Source of the DNA: Dyadobacter linearis
GTDB taxonomy: Bacteria > Bacteroidota > Bacteroidia > Cytophagales > Spirosomataceae
Assembly: GCF_907165045.1 (NCBI RefSeq)
Contig: NZ_CAJRAU010000003.1
Span: 744,001-808,000, forward strand
DNA length: 64,000 nucleotides
Reading direction: 5' to 3'
The translations under genes were made by a program, and so were the position numbers. The notes beneath the pieces were generated by a model. That model had not been told where the DNA came from. It did no database searches and saw only the letters and a program-made list of their open reading frames with translations. Below are positions 17,874-29,200 of the stretch, piece after piece. Numbering within the stretch: the first letter of the stretch is position 1; each line of letters opens with the position of its first letter.

Positions 17874-18800
17874 ATGAAGATCACTGTTGTAGGTGCAGGC
17901 GCCGTCGGTGCAACTACTGCCGATAATATTATTCGTCGTGAACTGGCAGAAGAGGTCGTACTGCTCGATATCAAGGAAGGCGTGAGTGAAGGTAAATCCC
18001 TGGATATCTATCAAACAGCAGCTTTACTCGGGTTCAATACCAAACCTATCGGCTCAACAAACGATTACGAAAAAACAAAGGGATCGGATGTAGTGGTGAT
18101 CACGTCCGGCCTGCCTCGTAAGCCGGGTATGACGAGGGAAGAATTGATCGGCATCAATGCGGGAATCGTAAAAGGAGTTACTGAAAATATCCTTAAATAT
18201 TCGCCCAAAGCAATCATCATCGTAGTTTCGAATCCAATGGACACGATGACTTACCTCGCATTGAAAGAGTCGGGTATTCCAAAGAAAAGACTGATCGGAA
18301 TGGGCGGCGCGCTGGATAGCGCTCGTTTCAAAACCTATCTGGCAATGACAATGGACGTTTCCCCGCTTGATATCCACGGAATGGTGATCGGTGGCCACGG
18401 CGACACGACCATGATCCCGCTTACCCGCCTTGCGACGTACAATGGTATCCCGGTAAGCCGTTTCCTGAATGCGGAACAACTTGAAAAAGTGGCTGCTGAC
18501 ACGATGGTGGGCGGAGCGACTTTGACTAAACTGATCGGAACTTCGGCCTGGTATGCACCGGGAGCGGCTACCATGATGTTGGTTGAGAGTATCGTTCGCA
18601 ACCAGAAACGCATTGTGCCATGCAGTGTTTACCTGAATGGTGAATATGGCCAGAAAGACATTTGTATGGGTGTACCTGTTGTATTGGGCAGAAGCGGTTG
18701 GGAAAAAATCATCAACCTCCGTTTGAGCGATGCAGAGAAAGCAGCCTTTGAAAAGTCAGCAGAAGCCGTTCGCTCAATGAATGGTGCTTTGAGTTTATAA
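17874..18800 (+). CDS. mdh: Malate dehydrogenase (LDH-like type)
   Basis: A 308-residue NAD-dependent enzyme of the TCA cycle, reversibly oxidising malate to oxaloacetate. The Rossmann motif is VVGAGAVGATTADNI at the N-terminus, substrate arginines lie in LPRKPGMTREEL, VVSNPMD is the conserved loop, and the catalytic histidine is in VIGGHGDTTMIP near residue 175. Length and motifs match the tetrameric LDH-like MDH of Bacteroidota. A possible promoter upstream is TTGG at 17792 with TACTTTTA at 17816, one mismatch from the -7 consensus. A terminator follows. Confidence 0.96.
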   Translation: MKITVVGAGAVGATTADNIIRRELAEEVVLLDIKEGVSEGKSLDIYQTAALLGFNTKPIGSTNDYEKTKGSDVVVITSGLPRKPGMTREELIGINAGIVKGVTENILKYSPKAIIIVVSNPMDTMTYLALKESGIPKKRLIGMGGALDSARFKTYLAMTMDVSPLDIHGMVIGGHGDTTMIPLTRLATYNGIPVSRFLNAEQLEKVAADTMVGGATLTKLIGTSAWYAPGAATMMLVESIVRNQKRIVPCSVYLNGEYGQKDICMGVPVVLGRSGWEKIINLRLSDAEKAAFEKSAEAVRSMNGALSL

Positions 18801-18821
18801 AAAGACTTGATTTAGCATACC

Positions 18822-18852
18822 AGCCGGCCCGTCCTTGCGAGCCGGCTTTTTT
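18822..18852 (+). terminator. Rho-independent terminator of mdh
   Basis: AGCCGGC (18822-18828) pairs with GCCGGCT (18841-18847) across a 12-base loop and is followed by a T run. It lies 21 bases after the mdh stop. Confidence 0.85.
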
Positions 18853-18968
18853 CTGTCTTTTTGTTTTTTAAAATTATTTCTTCTCTAACCAATTAATTCA
18901 AATAATATAAAATATTATATATAAAATTACACTATTATCTCATTTCTTGACATTAAACACACTTTCGC

Positions 18969-21761
18969 ATGAAAACAGCACTACTTGTATTATTCACTTT
19001 TCTCGCTTCGTTCACCGCATTTTCCCAGTCAATAAAGGGGACTGTTTTCGAGGAAAAGAACGGCACCGGACTACCCGGCGTTTCACTGCTCATCCAGGGA
19101 ACCAATATGGGTACAGTCACCGATTCGGATGGAAGTTTTTCGTTCGATGCAGCCGACGGTTCTTATAAGCTCGTGATTTCATTTATCGGCTACACAACGA
19201 AAATCGTCCCGATCGAGGTAACATCTGGCAAATCACCTGACCTGAAAATCACACTAAGTGAATCGTCAGAACTACTTAGCGAGATCGTGGTTACAGGATC
19301 GCGAAGCGGTGGCCGCTCCCGCATCGACTCGCCCGTGCCGGTGGATATTATTCCCGTTTCGCAAATCACAAATAACGTGGGACAAGTTGATATCAACCAG
19401 ATCCTGACCTACGTCGCGCCCTCCTTCCAATCTTCAAGACAGACTATTTCCGACGGTTCCGACCATATTGACCCCGCCCAATTGCGCGGACTAGGGCCGG
19501 ATCAGGTTTTGGTTTTGATAAATGGAAAAAGAAGGCACCAATCTTCACTTGTCAATGTAAATGGCACGGTCAACCGCGGAACAGTAGGTACCGATTTAAA
19601 TGCAATTCCCGCCACGGCTGTTGACAAAATCGAGATCCTTCGTGACGGTGCGGCCGCACAATACGGTTCCGACGCCATCGCCGGCGTGATCAATATCATC
19701 CTTAAATCGAGGACAGGATTAAGTGGAAATGTTTCTTACGGACAGAATGTAACGAGTTATGATAAAGATTATGTGATCAATTACGGAAAGGATGAATCCG
19801 TTAATATTTCCGACGGAGGTACAGCACAGGTAGGTTTGAATTATGGCTTGAAAATCGGCCAGAAAGGTTTCTTGAATATAACCGGCGAATACGTCAACCG
19901 GGAAGCTACCAACCGGACAGGCACTTACACCGGACAGATTTTCCCGGCAGTCGACGGAAAAGTGGTCGATGATCAACTACTTGGCGAGAAAGGGTTAACC
20001 CGAAACGACTTTGATATGCGTATTGGAAACTCAAAAGTAAATGGCGGCGGGGCGGTACTCAATGCAAATATCCCACTTTCTCCAAATATCGAATTCTATG
20101 CATTTGGAGGTTATAACAACAAGAAAGGGAACGCGGCCGGCTTTTACCGGTATCCTAATTCGGTACCTGCGGCAGTCCGGACGAACGTTCTTGCATTGTA
20201 TCCAAATGGCTTCCTCCCCGAAATCAACAGCGACGTCACCGATATTTCCGCGTCGGGCGGTTTGAGAGGGAAGTTCGGGCAATGGAAGTTTGATCTCAGC
20301 AATACCTTTGGGAAGAACGACTTCGATTACACAATTTCGAATTCCATAAATTATACCCAGGTCAATACCGCGTTGAACATTCGGAAAGAGTTCAATGCAG
20401 GTGGAAATGGCTTTTCACAAAATACTGTCAACCTGGATCTGGGGAGGAAATTTGAGGTTTTAGAAGGCTTAAATGTGGCGATCGGTGCAGAGCAGCGGAC
20501 TGAAAAATATACGATTACCGCAGGCGAAGAGGCTTCTTATAAAAACTACGATGTTGCAGCGGGAGTAGCCGCGGGCGCGCAGGTATTCTCAGGTTTTTTT
20601 CCTCAAAATGCGGGCTCGCATTCCCGCAGCAGTATCGCAGGCTATCTTGATCTGGAACAGGACATTACAAAAGCGTGGGTCGTGAGCGGCGCGCTGCGTT
20701 TCGAGAATTATTCTGATTTTGGAAATACCCTCAATTACAAGCTTTCGTCGCGCTACAAGTTTACCGACGGGATTGCATTGCGCGCCTCCGCCAGCAGCGG
20801 TTTTCGTGCACCTTCTTTGCAGCAGCGGTATTATGCCAAGACCAATACCCTTTTTGTAACCCAAAATGGTCAGCAGGTCGCACAGGAAAGCGGAACTTTC
20901 ACAAATGACAGCCGGCCAGCAGAAATCCTGGGAATACCTAAACTTAAACAGGAAACTTCGCAGAGCTTTACAGTCGGCACTACGATCCAGCTGGCAAATG
21001 CGTTTGAACTGACTATCGACGCGTATCAGATTGATATTGACAACAGGATCGTTTTAACAAATAACTTCAACGACGGCGGTAATGCGACATTAAAAGCACA
21101 ACTCACCGCCGCAAATGCAACTACTGCCAATTTCTTCTCGAATGCGGTAGACACGCGGTCAAGAGGTATCGAGGCTGTGCTATCCTACAATACCAAATTC
21201 GGCGGAACCCAATCTTTGCGGGCCGTTTTGGCAGGCACATTCATTCAGAATAAGGTAAAGAAAGACGCGAGCGGAAAGCCGATTATCCATGCTTCCGATA
21301 TTCTGGTACAAACCAATCAGGTGAATACGTATTTCAACCGGGAAGATATGAGCCGCTTCGAGATAGCGAGCCCGAAAAACAAACAGAGCCTTACTATTAA
21401 TTACAATGTTGGAAAACTGGGCGTGATGCTCCGTGCAGTGCGTTTTGGCGAGGTAACTTATTGGGACCCGACGATCGATCCGACCAAGCCGGACACCTGG
21501 CCTGTCAATACGTTAACCGGACAAAAGGAAACGTTAGACCAGACTTTCGGTGCGAAAATCGTCACTGATATTGCAGTGAATTACAATCTGACCAAGGGAA
21601 TTAACATTTCGCTGGGCTCTAATAATGTATTTGATGTGTATCAGGACAAACATTTACATTCCGGAAATGTGAGTCTGGGCCGTTTTGTGTACTCTCGCCG
21701 CGTGCAGCAAATGGGGGTAAATGGCCGGTATGTTTTTGCAAGATTAAATTTTTATTTCTAG
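18969..21761 (+). CDS. TonB-dependent outer-membrane receptor
   Basis: A 930-residue protein: signal peptide (MKTALLVLFTFLASFTAFSQ), a carboxypeptidase-regulatory-like beta domain (residues 21-105, KGTVFEEKNGTGLPGVSLLI), a plug (EIVVTGSRSGG, then RGLGPDQVLVLINGKRRHQS and LRDGAAAQYGSDAIAGVINI), and a 22-strand-type barrel ending FARLNFYF with the terminal aromatic residue. It takes up an unknown ligand across the outer membrane using TonB energy. It is not a SusC: the SusC signature is absent and no SusD follows. It stands alone between two terminators. The region just upstream (18853-18968) is very AT-rich. Confidence 0.92.
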   Translation: MKTALLVLFTFLASFTAFSQSIKGTVFEEKNGTGLPGVSLLIQGTNMGTVTDSDGSFSFDAADGSYKLVISFIGYTTKIVPIEVTSGKSPDLKITLSESSELLSEIVVTGSRSGGRSRIDSPVPVDIIPVSQITNNVGQVDINQILTYVAPSFQSSRQTISDGSDHIDPAQLRGLGPDQVLVLINGKRRHQSSLVNVNGTVNRGTVGTDLNAIPATAVDKIEILRDGAAAQYGSDAIAGVINIILKSRTGLSGNVSYGQNVTSYDKDYVINYGKDESVNISDGGTAQVGLNYGLKIGQKGFLNITGEYVNREATNRTGTYTGQIFPAVDGKVVDDQLLGEKGLTRNDFDMRIGNSKVNGGGAVLNANIPLSPNIEFYAFGGYNNKKGNAAGFYRYPNSVPAAVRTNVLALYPNGFLPEINSDVTDISASGGLRGKFGQWKFDLSNTFGKNDFDYTISNSINYTQVNTALNIRKEFNAGGNGFSQNTVNLDLGRKFEVLEGLNVAIGAEQRTEKYTITAGEEASYKNYDVAAGVAAGAQVFSGFFPQNAGSHSRSSIAGYLDLEQDITKAWVVSGALRFENYSDFGNTLNYKLSSRYKFTDGIALRASASSGFRAPSLQQRYYAKTNTLFVTQNGQQVAQESGTFTNDSRPAEILGIPKLKQETSQSFTVGTTIQLANAFELTIDAYQIDIDNRIVLTNNFNDGGNATLKAQLTAANATTANFFSNAVDTRSRGIEAVLSYNTKFGGTQSLRAVLAGTFIQNKVKKDASGKPIIHASDILVQTNQVNTYFNREDMSRFEIASPKNKQSLTINYNVGKLGVMLRAVRFGEVTYWDPTIDPTKPDTWPVNTLTGQKETLDQTFGAKIVTDIAVNYNLTKGINISLGSNNVFDVYQDKHLHSGNVSLGRFVYSRRVQQMGVNGRYVFARLNFYF

Positions 21762-21762
21762 C

Positions 21763-21806
21763 AAAAAACAAGGAGCCGGTCTGCTGACAAACCGGCTCCC
21801 TGTTTT
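21763..21806. terminator. Bidirectional terminator between receptor and porin
   Basis: AGGAGCCGGT (21771-21780) pairs with ACCGGCTCCC (from 21791) over a 10-base loop. An A run on the left and a T run on the right let the same hairpin stop transcripts from the receptor (plus) and the convergent porin (minus). Confidence 0.85.
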
Positions 21807-21815
21807 TCACAAAAA

Positions 21816-23192
21816 CTATATCGAAATCTGGTATTGCAAAGTAAACGCGCCGCGCCTTCCATTCGCTTCCAGCTCATTCGCATTGCTGCTATTGCGGTAC
21901 ACCGGCCGGTTTTCGTAGTTAAGCGACATTTTACCAGTGTGACCTTTGATCAGCCAGTTTACACCGACATTATACACACTCATACCGTCACGAAGGCGCT
22001 CGTAATCTGCATATTGCAAGGAAGCGTAAGGCATTAATGTCCCCTGACTACCCAGTAATCCGTCTTTAAATTTATAGCCGGCCTGCGAATAGATCACACT
22101 TCCGGTCCCAAACATCGGATATGCATTTCCATGCGTACCTCCTACCCCGGCAATTGGCTGGGCAGTACCCGTAGCAGGGTTCATGATTCCATTGTACCGC
22201 AGATAACCTTTCCCATAATCAGTGCCGAAGTAGCCCATATAAGCAGAAACAGCACTTCCCGTTTGTGTATTGAGCGGCATATCCAGGTAAGCGGCCACCG
22301 ACCAGAGATTCATATTGCTGTAAAGTGTATCGGTCGCTTCCCTTCGCCACGTCGCATTCTTTTGGGTAATAATCCCGGCTTCTATATTGAACACCTTGCG
22401 TTTTCCGAGATAAGTACCGGTCATGTAGCCGGGCGTGGTATTATCCTCCGTGTCAAAAATGTTATATACCAGTAATGCGTCGAACTGCTTATGATTTTTT
22501 CGCTGTGAAAATGCTGCATTCTGATTGATTGCCGGAGGAACAGAGCCGCTGGTTTCCAATGGAAAAGGATCAGCCACTGCCACGCGATAGTTGATTTTCC
22601 CGATCTGTCCGCGGCTGTAAACTGCAAGTTTTCTCGAAAACTGATCGGTTTGATCGACAGTCGCCTGCGCAAAAACGGGCACATCGAGTGTCATGATCGA
22701 ACCGATGCTGGGTTGTGAAAAACGCGACAAACCGTTCATGATCGTCAGGCCACCACCGAAACGGATAAAGTTGGTGCCTTTCCGCTGGACTTCATATTCA
22801 CCTAATGCATCATGAAAAAAAGCAGCCACTTTTCTGTTACTGGGCGTGCCGGTCGTATTGTAAGCAGGAAATGCGCTGACCTTGTTGAAGTTATTCATCC
22901 CAAACTGCGTATAAAAGAATATCCGGTCGGTGATCTGGCCAAATAATTGCATGCGCGTCCGGCGCAATCCGATGTCAAAAGTGTTAGTCTTCGGGTCGCC
23001 GGTAACAGTAGTTCCGGGGTTGTTTTCGTTGAACCGGAACCAGGCCTGGTTTGTAAAAGTTGCCTTTACATAATGTGAACCCGATTCGTTAAGATTGTAG
23101 CGGAGATCCGACCGCGTGTTATCATCCGACGGTTTAACCTGCGCCCATGCAACAGACGAACTTAGCAAAATTAAAGAGAGTACTTTTTTCAT
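21816..23192 (-). CDS. Outer-membrane porin, OprO/OprP-like
   Basis: A 458-residue protein with a clean signal peptide (MKKVLSLILLSSSVAWAQ), then a 16-strand-type porin pattern: LRRTRMQLFGQITDRIFFYT, NFIRFGGGLTIMNGLSRFSQ, and a C-terminus ending AFTLQYQISI. Such proteins in Bacteroidota are annotated as porins or phosphate-selective porin O/P, but substrate cannot be read from sequence. It is transcribed divergently from the SusR-like regulator with only 82 bases between the starts, so shared control is possible but not shown. Confidence 0.85.
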   Translation of the reverse strand: MKKVLSLILLSSSVAWAQVKPSDDNTRSDLRYNLNESGSHYVKATFTNQAWFRFNENNPGTTVTGDPKTNTFDIGLRRTRMQLFGQITDRIFFYTQFGMNNFNKVSAFPAYNTTGTPSNRKVAAFFHDALGEYEVQRKGTNFIRFGGGLTIMNGLSRFSQPSIGSIMTLDVPVFAQATVDQTDQFSRKLAVYSRGQIGKINYRVAVADPFPLETSGSVPPAINQNAAFSQRKNHKQFDALLVYNIFDTEDNTTPGYMTGTYLGKRKVFNIEAGIITQKNATWRREATDTLYSNMNLWSVAAYLDMPLNTQTGSAVSAYMGYFGTDYGKGYLRYNGIMNPATGTAQPIAGVGGTHGNAYPMFGTGSVIYSQAGYKFKDGLLGSQGTLMPYASLQYADYERLRDGMSVYNVGVNWLIKGHTGKMSLNYENRPVYRNSSNANELEANGRRGAFTLQYQISI

Positions 23193-23274
23193 TTAAAAAT
23201 GTTATTGTTTTCACTGGCGAATAGCGCTTTCAGCTTGCAGCTAAGACTTAAAACAATATTAAAAGTTAGTTAAA

Positions 23275-26130
23275 ATGATTTCAAGCACGGCTTCAAACCG
23301 TTACGCACGCTATTCTTTTTCTATCCGTAACCTAAATCATAAGGCAGGTTCTGGTTGGGCTATACTTGCATTCCTGTTATTTTTCTTCCCGGCATTCGCT
23401 CAGGAAACACCTCCGCTTATCAACTTTTTTTCCTCCGAATATAAGGCTCATAACCAGAACTGGGCAATCAGCCAAAGCTCCGACGGAGTCATTTATGCAG
23501 CCAATTCCGATGGACTGATGGAATATGACGGTGCATCCTGGAAGCTGTATCCATTGCCCGACGGACAGATCGTGCGGGCAGTATTATGCGACGGATCAGC
23601 CAAAGAACAGCGAATTTATGTAGGCGGTTTTGCTGAATTCGGCTACTGGCGAAAAGAAGCCGACGGGCAGCTTAAATACTATTCACTGAGCAAAAGCGCC
23701 AATTTCAAAAGTTTGAAAACAGAAGAGATCTGGCACATATTGAAAACACCCGACTATATCTACTTCCAGTCTTTTGCCAAAATTTACCGGTACGACGGGA
23801 AAAACCTGATTGAAATGGAAGCGGAAGGAAACTTCATGTTCCTGAGATATGTCCACAACAGACTTCTAATCCACGTGATCGACCGCGGACTATATGAATT
23901 GAAAGGAGAGAAATTTGTGAATTTGCCAGGCACTGACGCACTTTCTTCCACTATTGTCACTTCCCTACTGCCACTTTCGCGCGAGAGAATTTTAATTACT
24001 ACCACCAAAAACGGATTGCTGATCTGGGAAAACGGCGAGCTGCAACCTTGGAATATTCCCCAGGCGGAGGAGCTCAAAAAGAATATCATCAACAAGGCCA
24101 TTATCCTCTCGCGCGACAGCAGTATTGCCATTGGGACGATTCAAAATGGTGTTTACATTATCTCGAAACACGGTGACTTCAAATATCAGTTTAACAAAGA
24201 AACCGGTCTGCAAAACAACACTGTTATCGCACTTGCGGAGGATAGCCGTAAAAAACTCTGGATTGGAATGGACCAGGGGATCAGTTTGGCCGAAATGTCC
24301 TCGCCGATTATCTCCTATCAGACCAATGATAATCCGCTTGGTTCAACTTATGCAGCGGCGCTCTGGCACGGAAAACTGTATGTGGGCTCCAATAAGGGTG
24401 TTTTTGTTAAAAAATGGCCGTCTTCGGAACCGTTTCGCGCAGTGCCGGGACTCGAAGGCCAGACTTGGATGTTGAAAGTTTTCAACGACCAGCTCCTCTG
24501 CGGGCACAACGATGCCACTTTCAGGATTGACGAACAAGGTGCACGCAAGATTTCGAATATCACCGGCGGCTGGGTTATGTTGCCGATCGCCAGCGGAAAT
24601 GACACTTTGCTATTGCAAGGCGCCTACAACGGTTTGCACGCTTATAAAAAAAATAAGGATGGACTCTGGACTTATGCACATCGTGTCCGCGGCGTGCCGC
24701 CTACACCTATCCGGCAGATCGTTCGCGATGAAAACGGGCTATTCTGGCTTGCGCATGCATATAAAGGACTTTTTTCAGCAGAGCTCACGCCCCGGCTGGA
24801 TTCGGCCCTGACCTGGAAGGAATTCAAGTCGCCGGATCATATTCCGAGCGAATTTTCAGTGGAGATATTCAAATGGAAAAACAAGATACATATCCGGTCG
24901 GGAAATAAATTCCTGGAACCCGGCCCCGCCCAGTCGCTCAAAAACAGTATCGATTTTACCCCGGAAGACGAACCTTTTAAAGTCCGCACAGGCATTGGCG
25001 ACGATTGGTTTAAGGTATTTATGAACCGGGTAACGCTATATTCCTCAGGCCAAAGCCCAAAACAGCTGTCGTTAAAGCTGATCAGGAACACTGAAACGAT
25101 CATTCCGCTCACGAATAATCATTACTTCTTTTGCCTTGACAATGGTTACGCACTTTACGATCGTTCCTCCGACATAGATGCAGGCGCAATCGACTCGGCC
25201 CCTATTGTCAGGAAAGTATCCAATCTGAGAAACCTTGGCGAAACGTTTCGCATTTCGGGAAATCCTGCATTACCTGCCGAATTCCGTGCATTGCGGATCA
25301 ATTATGCATTGCCCGAATATGGTCGTAGCGTGCAATACCGGTACCGGCTGCGCGGGCTAACCGACCAATGGTCGGAATGGACGGACCAAAGTTTTGTTGA
25401 ATTTACCAATCTGGAATCTGCCGATTACGTGTTTGAGGTGCGCAGCAGCCTGAATGACCTGGTTACCTCTTACCAATTCAGTGTGCAGCCACGGTGGCGG
25501 GAAACCATCTTTGCCCGTATACTCTTTGCTTTCCTGATCGCAGTCGCCCTGATCGGCCTCATTTTTTATCAGGAAAAAAGACTCGCCAGACATCGCAGGA
25601 GGCTCATTGCAGAGCAGGAAGAGAAACTGCGGCAACAGCGGCTGTCCAGCGAGAGGCAGATCATGCAGATTCAAAATGAAAAGTTGCAAAGTGAGATCCA
25701 GAGCAAAAGCCAGCAGCTGAGCAACGTCGCGATCAATGTGGTCAGGAAAAACGAAATATTGGAAGAGATCAGCAGTGAACTGAAACAGGTGAAAGCAGAA
25801 CTCGGACAACAACTTCCAAATATTCACTATCAGAAACTCCTTCATAGTATTGAACGCAATGTCGCCGGCAAAGATGACTGGCTTTTATTCGAGCAAAATT
25901 TCGATGAAGTCCACGAGCAATTCTTCAAAAGGTTAAGACAAATTTCTCCAACCATTTCTCCTTCGGAGCTCAGACTTGCAGCCTGTCTGCGTATGAATTT
26001 ATCCACGAAAGAAATGGCACCAGTGCTGGGAATTTCCGTCCGTGGTGTAGAAATAAAGCGCTACCGGCTTCGCAAAAAACTGGGATTGGGTATGGATGCC
26101 AATCTCGTCGAGTTCATGATGGACGTTTGA
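23275..26130 (+). CDS. Membrane sensor-regulator, propeller / Y_Y_Y / LuxR HTH (SusR-like)
   Basis: A 951-residue one-component regulator. After a signal sequence or anchor (AILAFLLFFFPAFAQE, ending about residue 43), residues 50-670 form a periplasmic beta-propeller with regulator-propeller repeats (for example VIALAEDSRKKLWIGMDQGI). A triple-tyrosine (Y_Y_Y) domain follows near 675-735 (VQYRYRLRGLTDQWSEW), then a membrane helix (745-765), a coiled coil (770-860) and a LuxR-type helix-turn-helix (890-951, LSTKEMAPVLGISVRGVEIK). There is no histidine kinase. The plan resembles SusR of Bacteroides: a periplasmic sugar signal passes through the membrane to a DNA-binding tail. It lies just upstream of susC and probably activates that locus. 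Confidence 0.9.
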   Translation: MISSTASNRYARYSFSIRNLNHKAGSGWAILAFLLFFFPAFAQETPPLINFFSSEYKAHNQNWAISQSSDGVIYAANSDGLMEYDGASWKLYPLPDGQIVRAVLCDGSAKEQRIYVGGFAEFGYWRKEADGQLKYYSLSKSANFKSLKTEEIWHILKTPDYIYFQSFAKIYRYDGKNLIEMEAEGNFMFLRYVHNRLLIHVIDRGLYELKGEKFVNLPGTDALSSTIVTSLLPLSRERILITTTKNGLLIWENGELQPWNIPQAEELKKNIINKAIILSRDSSIAIGTIQNGVYIISKHGDFKYQFNKETGLQNNTVIALAEDSRKKLWIGMDQGISLAEMSSPIISYQTNDNPLGSTYAAALWHGKLYVGSNKGVFVKKWPSSEPFRAVPGLEGQTWMLKVFNDQLLCGHNDATFRIDEQGARKISNITGGWVMLPIASGNDTLLLQGAYNGLHAYKKNKDGLWTYAHRVRGVPPTPIRQIVRDENGLFWLAHAYKGLFSAELTPRLDSALTWKEFKSPDHIPSEFSVEIFKWKNKIHIRSGNKFLEPGPAQSLKNSIDFTPEDEPFKVRTGIGDDWFKVFMNRVTLYSSGQSPKQLSLKLIRNTETIIPLTNNHYFFCLDNGYALYDRSSDIDAGAIDSAPIVRKVSNLRNLGETFRISGNPALPAEFRALRINYALPEYGRSVQYRYRLRGLTDQWSEWTDQSFVEFTNLESADYVFEVRSSLNDLVTSYQFSVQPRWRETIFARILFAFLIAVALIGLIFYQEKRLARHRRRLIAEQEEKLRQQRLSSERQIMQIQNEKLQSEIQSKSQQLSNVAINVVRKNEILEEISSELKQVKAELGQQLPNIHYQKLLHSIERNVAGKDDWLLFEQNFDEVHEQFFKRLRQISPTISPSELRLAACLRMNLSTKEMAPVLGISVRGVEIKRYRLRKKLGLGMDANLVEFMMDV

Positions 26131-26218
26131 CCCATTGTACTAATCCGTATCAAAACAGCATTGGCTGTCTAGTTTCCTTGCATTATTCTCAGTGATGTAA
26201 TGGTGATGTAGTCTATTT

Positions 26219-26251
26219 TTTGATTTCCGCTATTCTTAGGATTTAAATTTG
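26219..26251 (+). promoter_or_regulatory. Bacteroidota-type promoter of the susC-susD-GH144 operon
   Basis: TTTG at 26219-26222 and TAAATTTG at 26244-26251 match the -33 TTTG and -7 TAnnTTTG elements of Bacteroidota with a 21-base spacer. The predicted transcript start is about 40 bases before the susC ATG. The match is exact at every fixed position. Confidence 0.7.
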
Positions 26252-26297
26252 AAGACAATTAATTCTTTTAATAGTTCAATCAACTAATTGATACCAA

Positions 26298-29200
26298 ATG
26301 AAAACTACTGTACGGCTTCTGTACATGCTCTTGTTTCTGGCATTTGGAACACTATCCTATGCGCAGGAAATTGATGTAACAGGGAAAGTAACATCTGCGA
26401 CAGACGGCTCACCATTGCCGGGGGCCAGTGTTCTGATAAAAGGGACTACAAACGGTGTCCCGACCGATGCCGAAGGAAATTATGCGATCAAAGTCCCTTC
26501 CGGGCAATCTGTGCTTGTATTCTCAATGATCGGTATGGTGGCCCAGGAAATTCCGGTGGGCACGCAAACGGTCATCAATGCAGGTTTGCAGGAGGACGCC
26601 CGCGCTTTGAATGAAGTGGTTGTGGTGGGTTATGGTACCCAGCGCAAGCTCGATGTGACTGGCTCAGTGGTGCAGATCAAAGGTGAGGATATTTCCAAAC
26701 AGCCCTCTATGAATGCTGTAAGCGGTTTGCAGGGAAAAGTAGCCGGTGTTCAGATCAACAACTCGGGAAAACCAGGCGAAGCTCCACAAATACGTATCCG
26801 TGGTGTAGGTACCGCCTATGGTAGTGCCAATCCACTTTATGTGGTTGATGGTGTTTGGTTTGACGATATCAGCTTTTTGAACTCAGGTGATATTGAAAGC
26901 ATGAACATTCTGAAAGATGCTTCAAGCCAGTCTATTTACGGGGTACGCGCCGCAAATGGTGTGGTTTTGATCACCACCAAAAAAGGGAAGTCAGGGAAAG
27001 CGGTTGTGGATTACAATGGGTTTGTAGGCTTCCAGAAAGTGACTAACCAGGTTAAAATGGCGAATGCGAAAGAATACGCTACCATGGTAAACGAGCTGAG
27101 CAATATCAACGGTAAAGAAAATATCCTTGACCCGAACCAGTTCGGCGAAGGTACCGACTGGTACGATCAGATTTTGCGTACTGCGAAAGTGACCAACCAC
27201 CAGCTTTCGATCAGCGGCGGCGGTGAAAAATCTACTTTCAACTTCTCACTGGGCTATCTGGATCAGGAGGGAGTTGTTCAAAAAAATAACTTCAAACGTT
27301 ACACAGCCCGTCTGCAAAATGATTTCCAGGTTCTGAAAAGCCTGAAAGTAGGTTATACTGCAACTGGTTCTTTCAGCAAATCGAAAGATGAAGCGGGCGG
27401 CATTTTCCGCCAATTGTATGCAGCCGGGCCAGTTGTTCCTGTTTACAATGCAGACGGTACTTACGGAGATCCAAACGATTTTAACCTGGGTGACGCGAAC
27501 AATTTCAACCCACAGGTTACCATTGATTATTTCAATCAAAACACCAAAAGAACGCTGCTGACAGGTAATGCATACGCCGAACTTTCAATTTTCGACGGGC
27601 TTACCTTTAAAACAAGTCTGGGTGGAAGGTACTCGCAGGACGAAACGCGCTTCTACAATCCTGAATACGTTGCCACTTTGAAGCAACGCAATAACACCAG
27701 CCAGCTGAGCTTCACGCGTCCGCAAAGTCGCTACTGGATTTTTGAAAATACCTTGACTTATACCAAAGAATTTGGCCAGCATAACTTCACAGCACTTTTG
27801 GGCCAGTCTGCCCAACGTGACCAATCTTACAAGCTAACTGCTTCTGCATTAAATGTGCCTTACACTAGTGAGGGCGATTTGTACCTGGCGCTTGGAAATA
27901 CAGAGGGACGGAATGTAGTGGATGAAGGCGATTTGGGCACTTATGCTTCTTATTTTGGTCGTGTTAACTACTCTTTCGGCGACCGCTATTTACTTAATGC
28001 ATCTCTTCGCGCCGATGGTTCTTCCAAATTTTTCCAGGGCGGAAATGCCTGGGGCTACTTCCCTTCGGTAGGTGCTGGCTGGGTGATCAGCAATGAGGCT
28101 TTTATGAAGAACCAGAATTTCGTTGATAACTTGAAAATAAGAGGAAGTTGGGGTAAGATCGGTAATGCATCTGTTCCGTCTAATTTGTCGACACTCACGG
28201 TTGCGGCTGGCGGTAATCTGGCAGCATTTTTCGGGGGACAGCTGAATACAGGAGCGAGCATCAATACCATTATCCCCCCTACTACCTTTTGGGAACGCGG
28301 AGTTGGTACTGATGTAGGTCTGGAAGCTGCATTCTTGAAATCTAGATTGACTGTTGAGCTGGATTATTATATCAAGAAAACAGAACGCGCTATTTTCGAC
28401 ATTCCGGTACTTACCTCAATCGGAACCGAGTCAGGTCGGATCGTAGGTAACCAGGCTACTTTTGAGAATAAAGGTTTTGAATTCGCATTGAGTTGGAGAG
28501 ACGAGATCGGTAAAGACCTGACTTACAGCATTGGGTTCAATGGCGGCATCAACAATAACAAGGTACTTGCTGTAACCTCCGGCGCAAATCCGATTTACGA
28601 TGGCGGAGTTGGATTGACTGGCGGTGCATTGGCTACCCGTACCAGAGTGGGTGATCCGATCGGTTCATTTTACGGATATATTGTAGACGGTATTTTCCAG
28701 AATCAGGACGAGATCGCTGCCTCAGCGCAGCCAACTGCTAAACCCGGCGACTTCCGCTACCGAGATATCAGCGGAACAGCGGGCGTACCCGACGGTGCAA
28801 TATCAGGGCTTGACAGGCAGGTGATCGGAAATCCAAACCCTAAATTCACTTATGGTATCAACACCAACTGGAACTACAAGGCATTTGACTTAATGCTCGA
28901 TTTCCAAGGCGTTTCGGGGGTAGATGTTTACAATGCGAACCTGGGATGGAGATATGGTAACGAAAACTTTACCAAAGACTATTTCGATAACCGCTGGCAC
29001 GGAGAAGGTACTTCGAATACTTATCCTTCTGCAAACATTGGTGGAGGCTCCAACTATTTCCCGAATACATTCTTTGTTCAGAGCGGCAGCTATTTCCGGG
29101 TTAGAAATGCCCAGCTAGGTTATACTTTCCCACAAGCTTTTAATGAGAAGTTGAAAATCAGGAAATTAAGGTTGTATGCAAATGCGCAAAACGCTTTGAA

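Noticed and set aside
18853..18968. Very AT-rich stretch considered as replication origin or transfer scar
   Set aside because: There are no DnaA-box clusters, origin-linked genes or direct repeats. It is more simply the upstream region of the TonB receptor gene.
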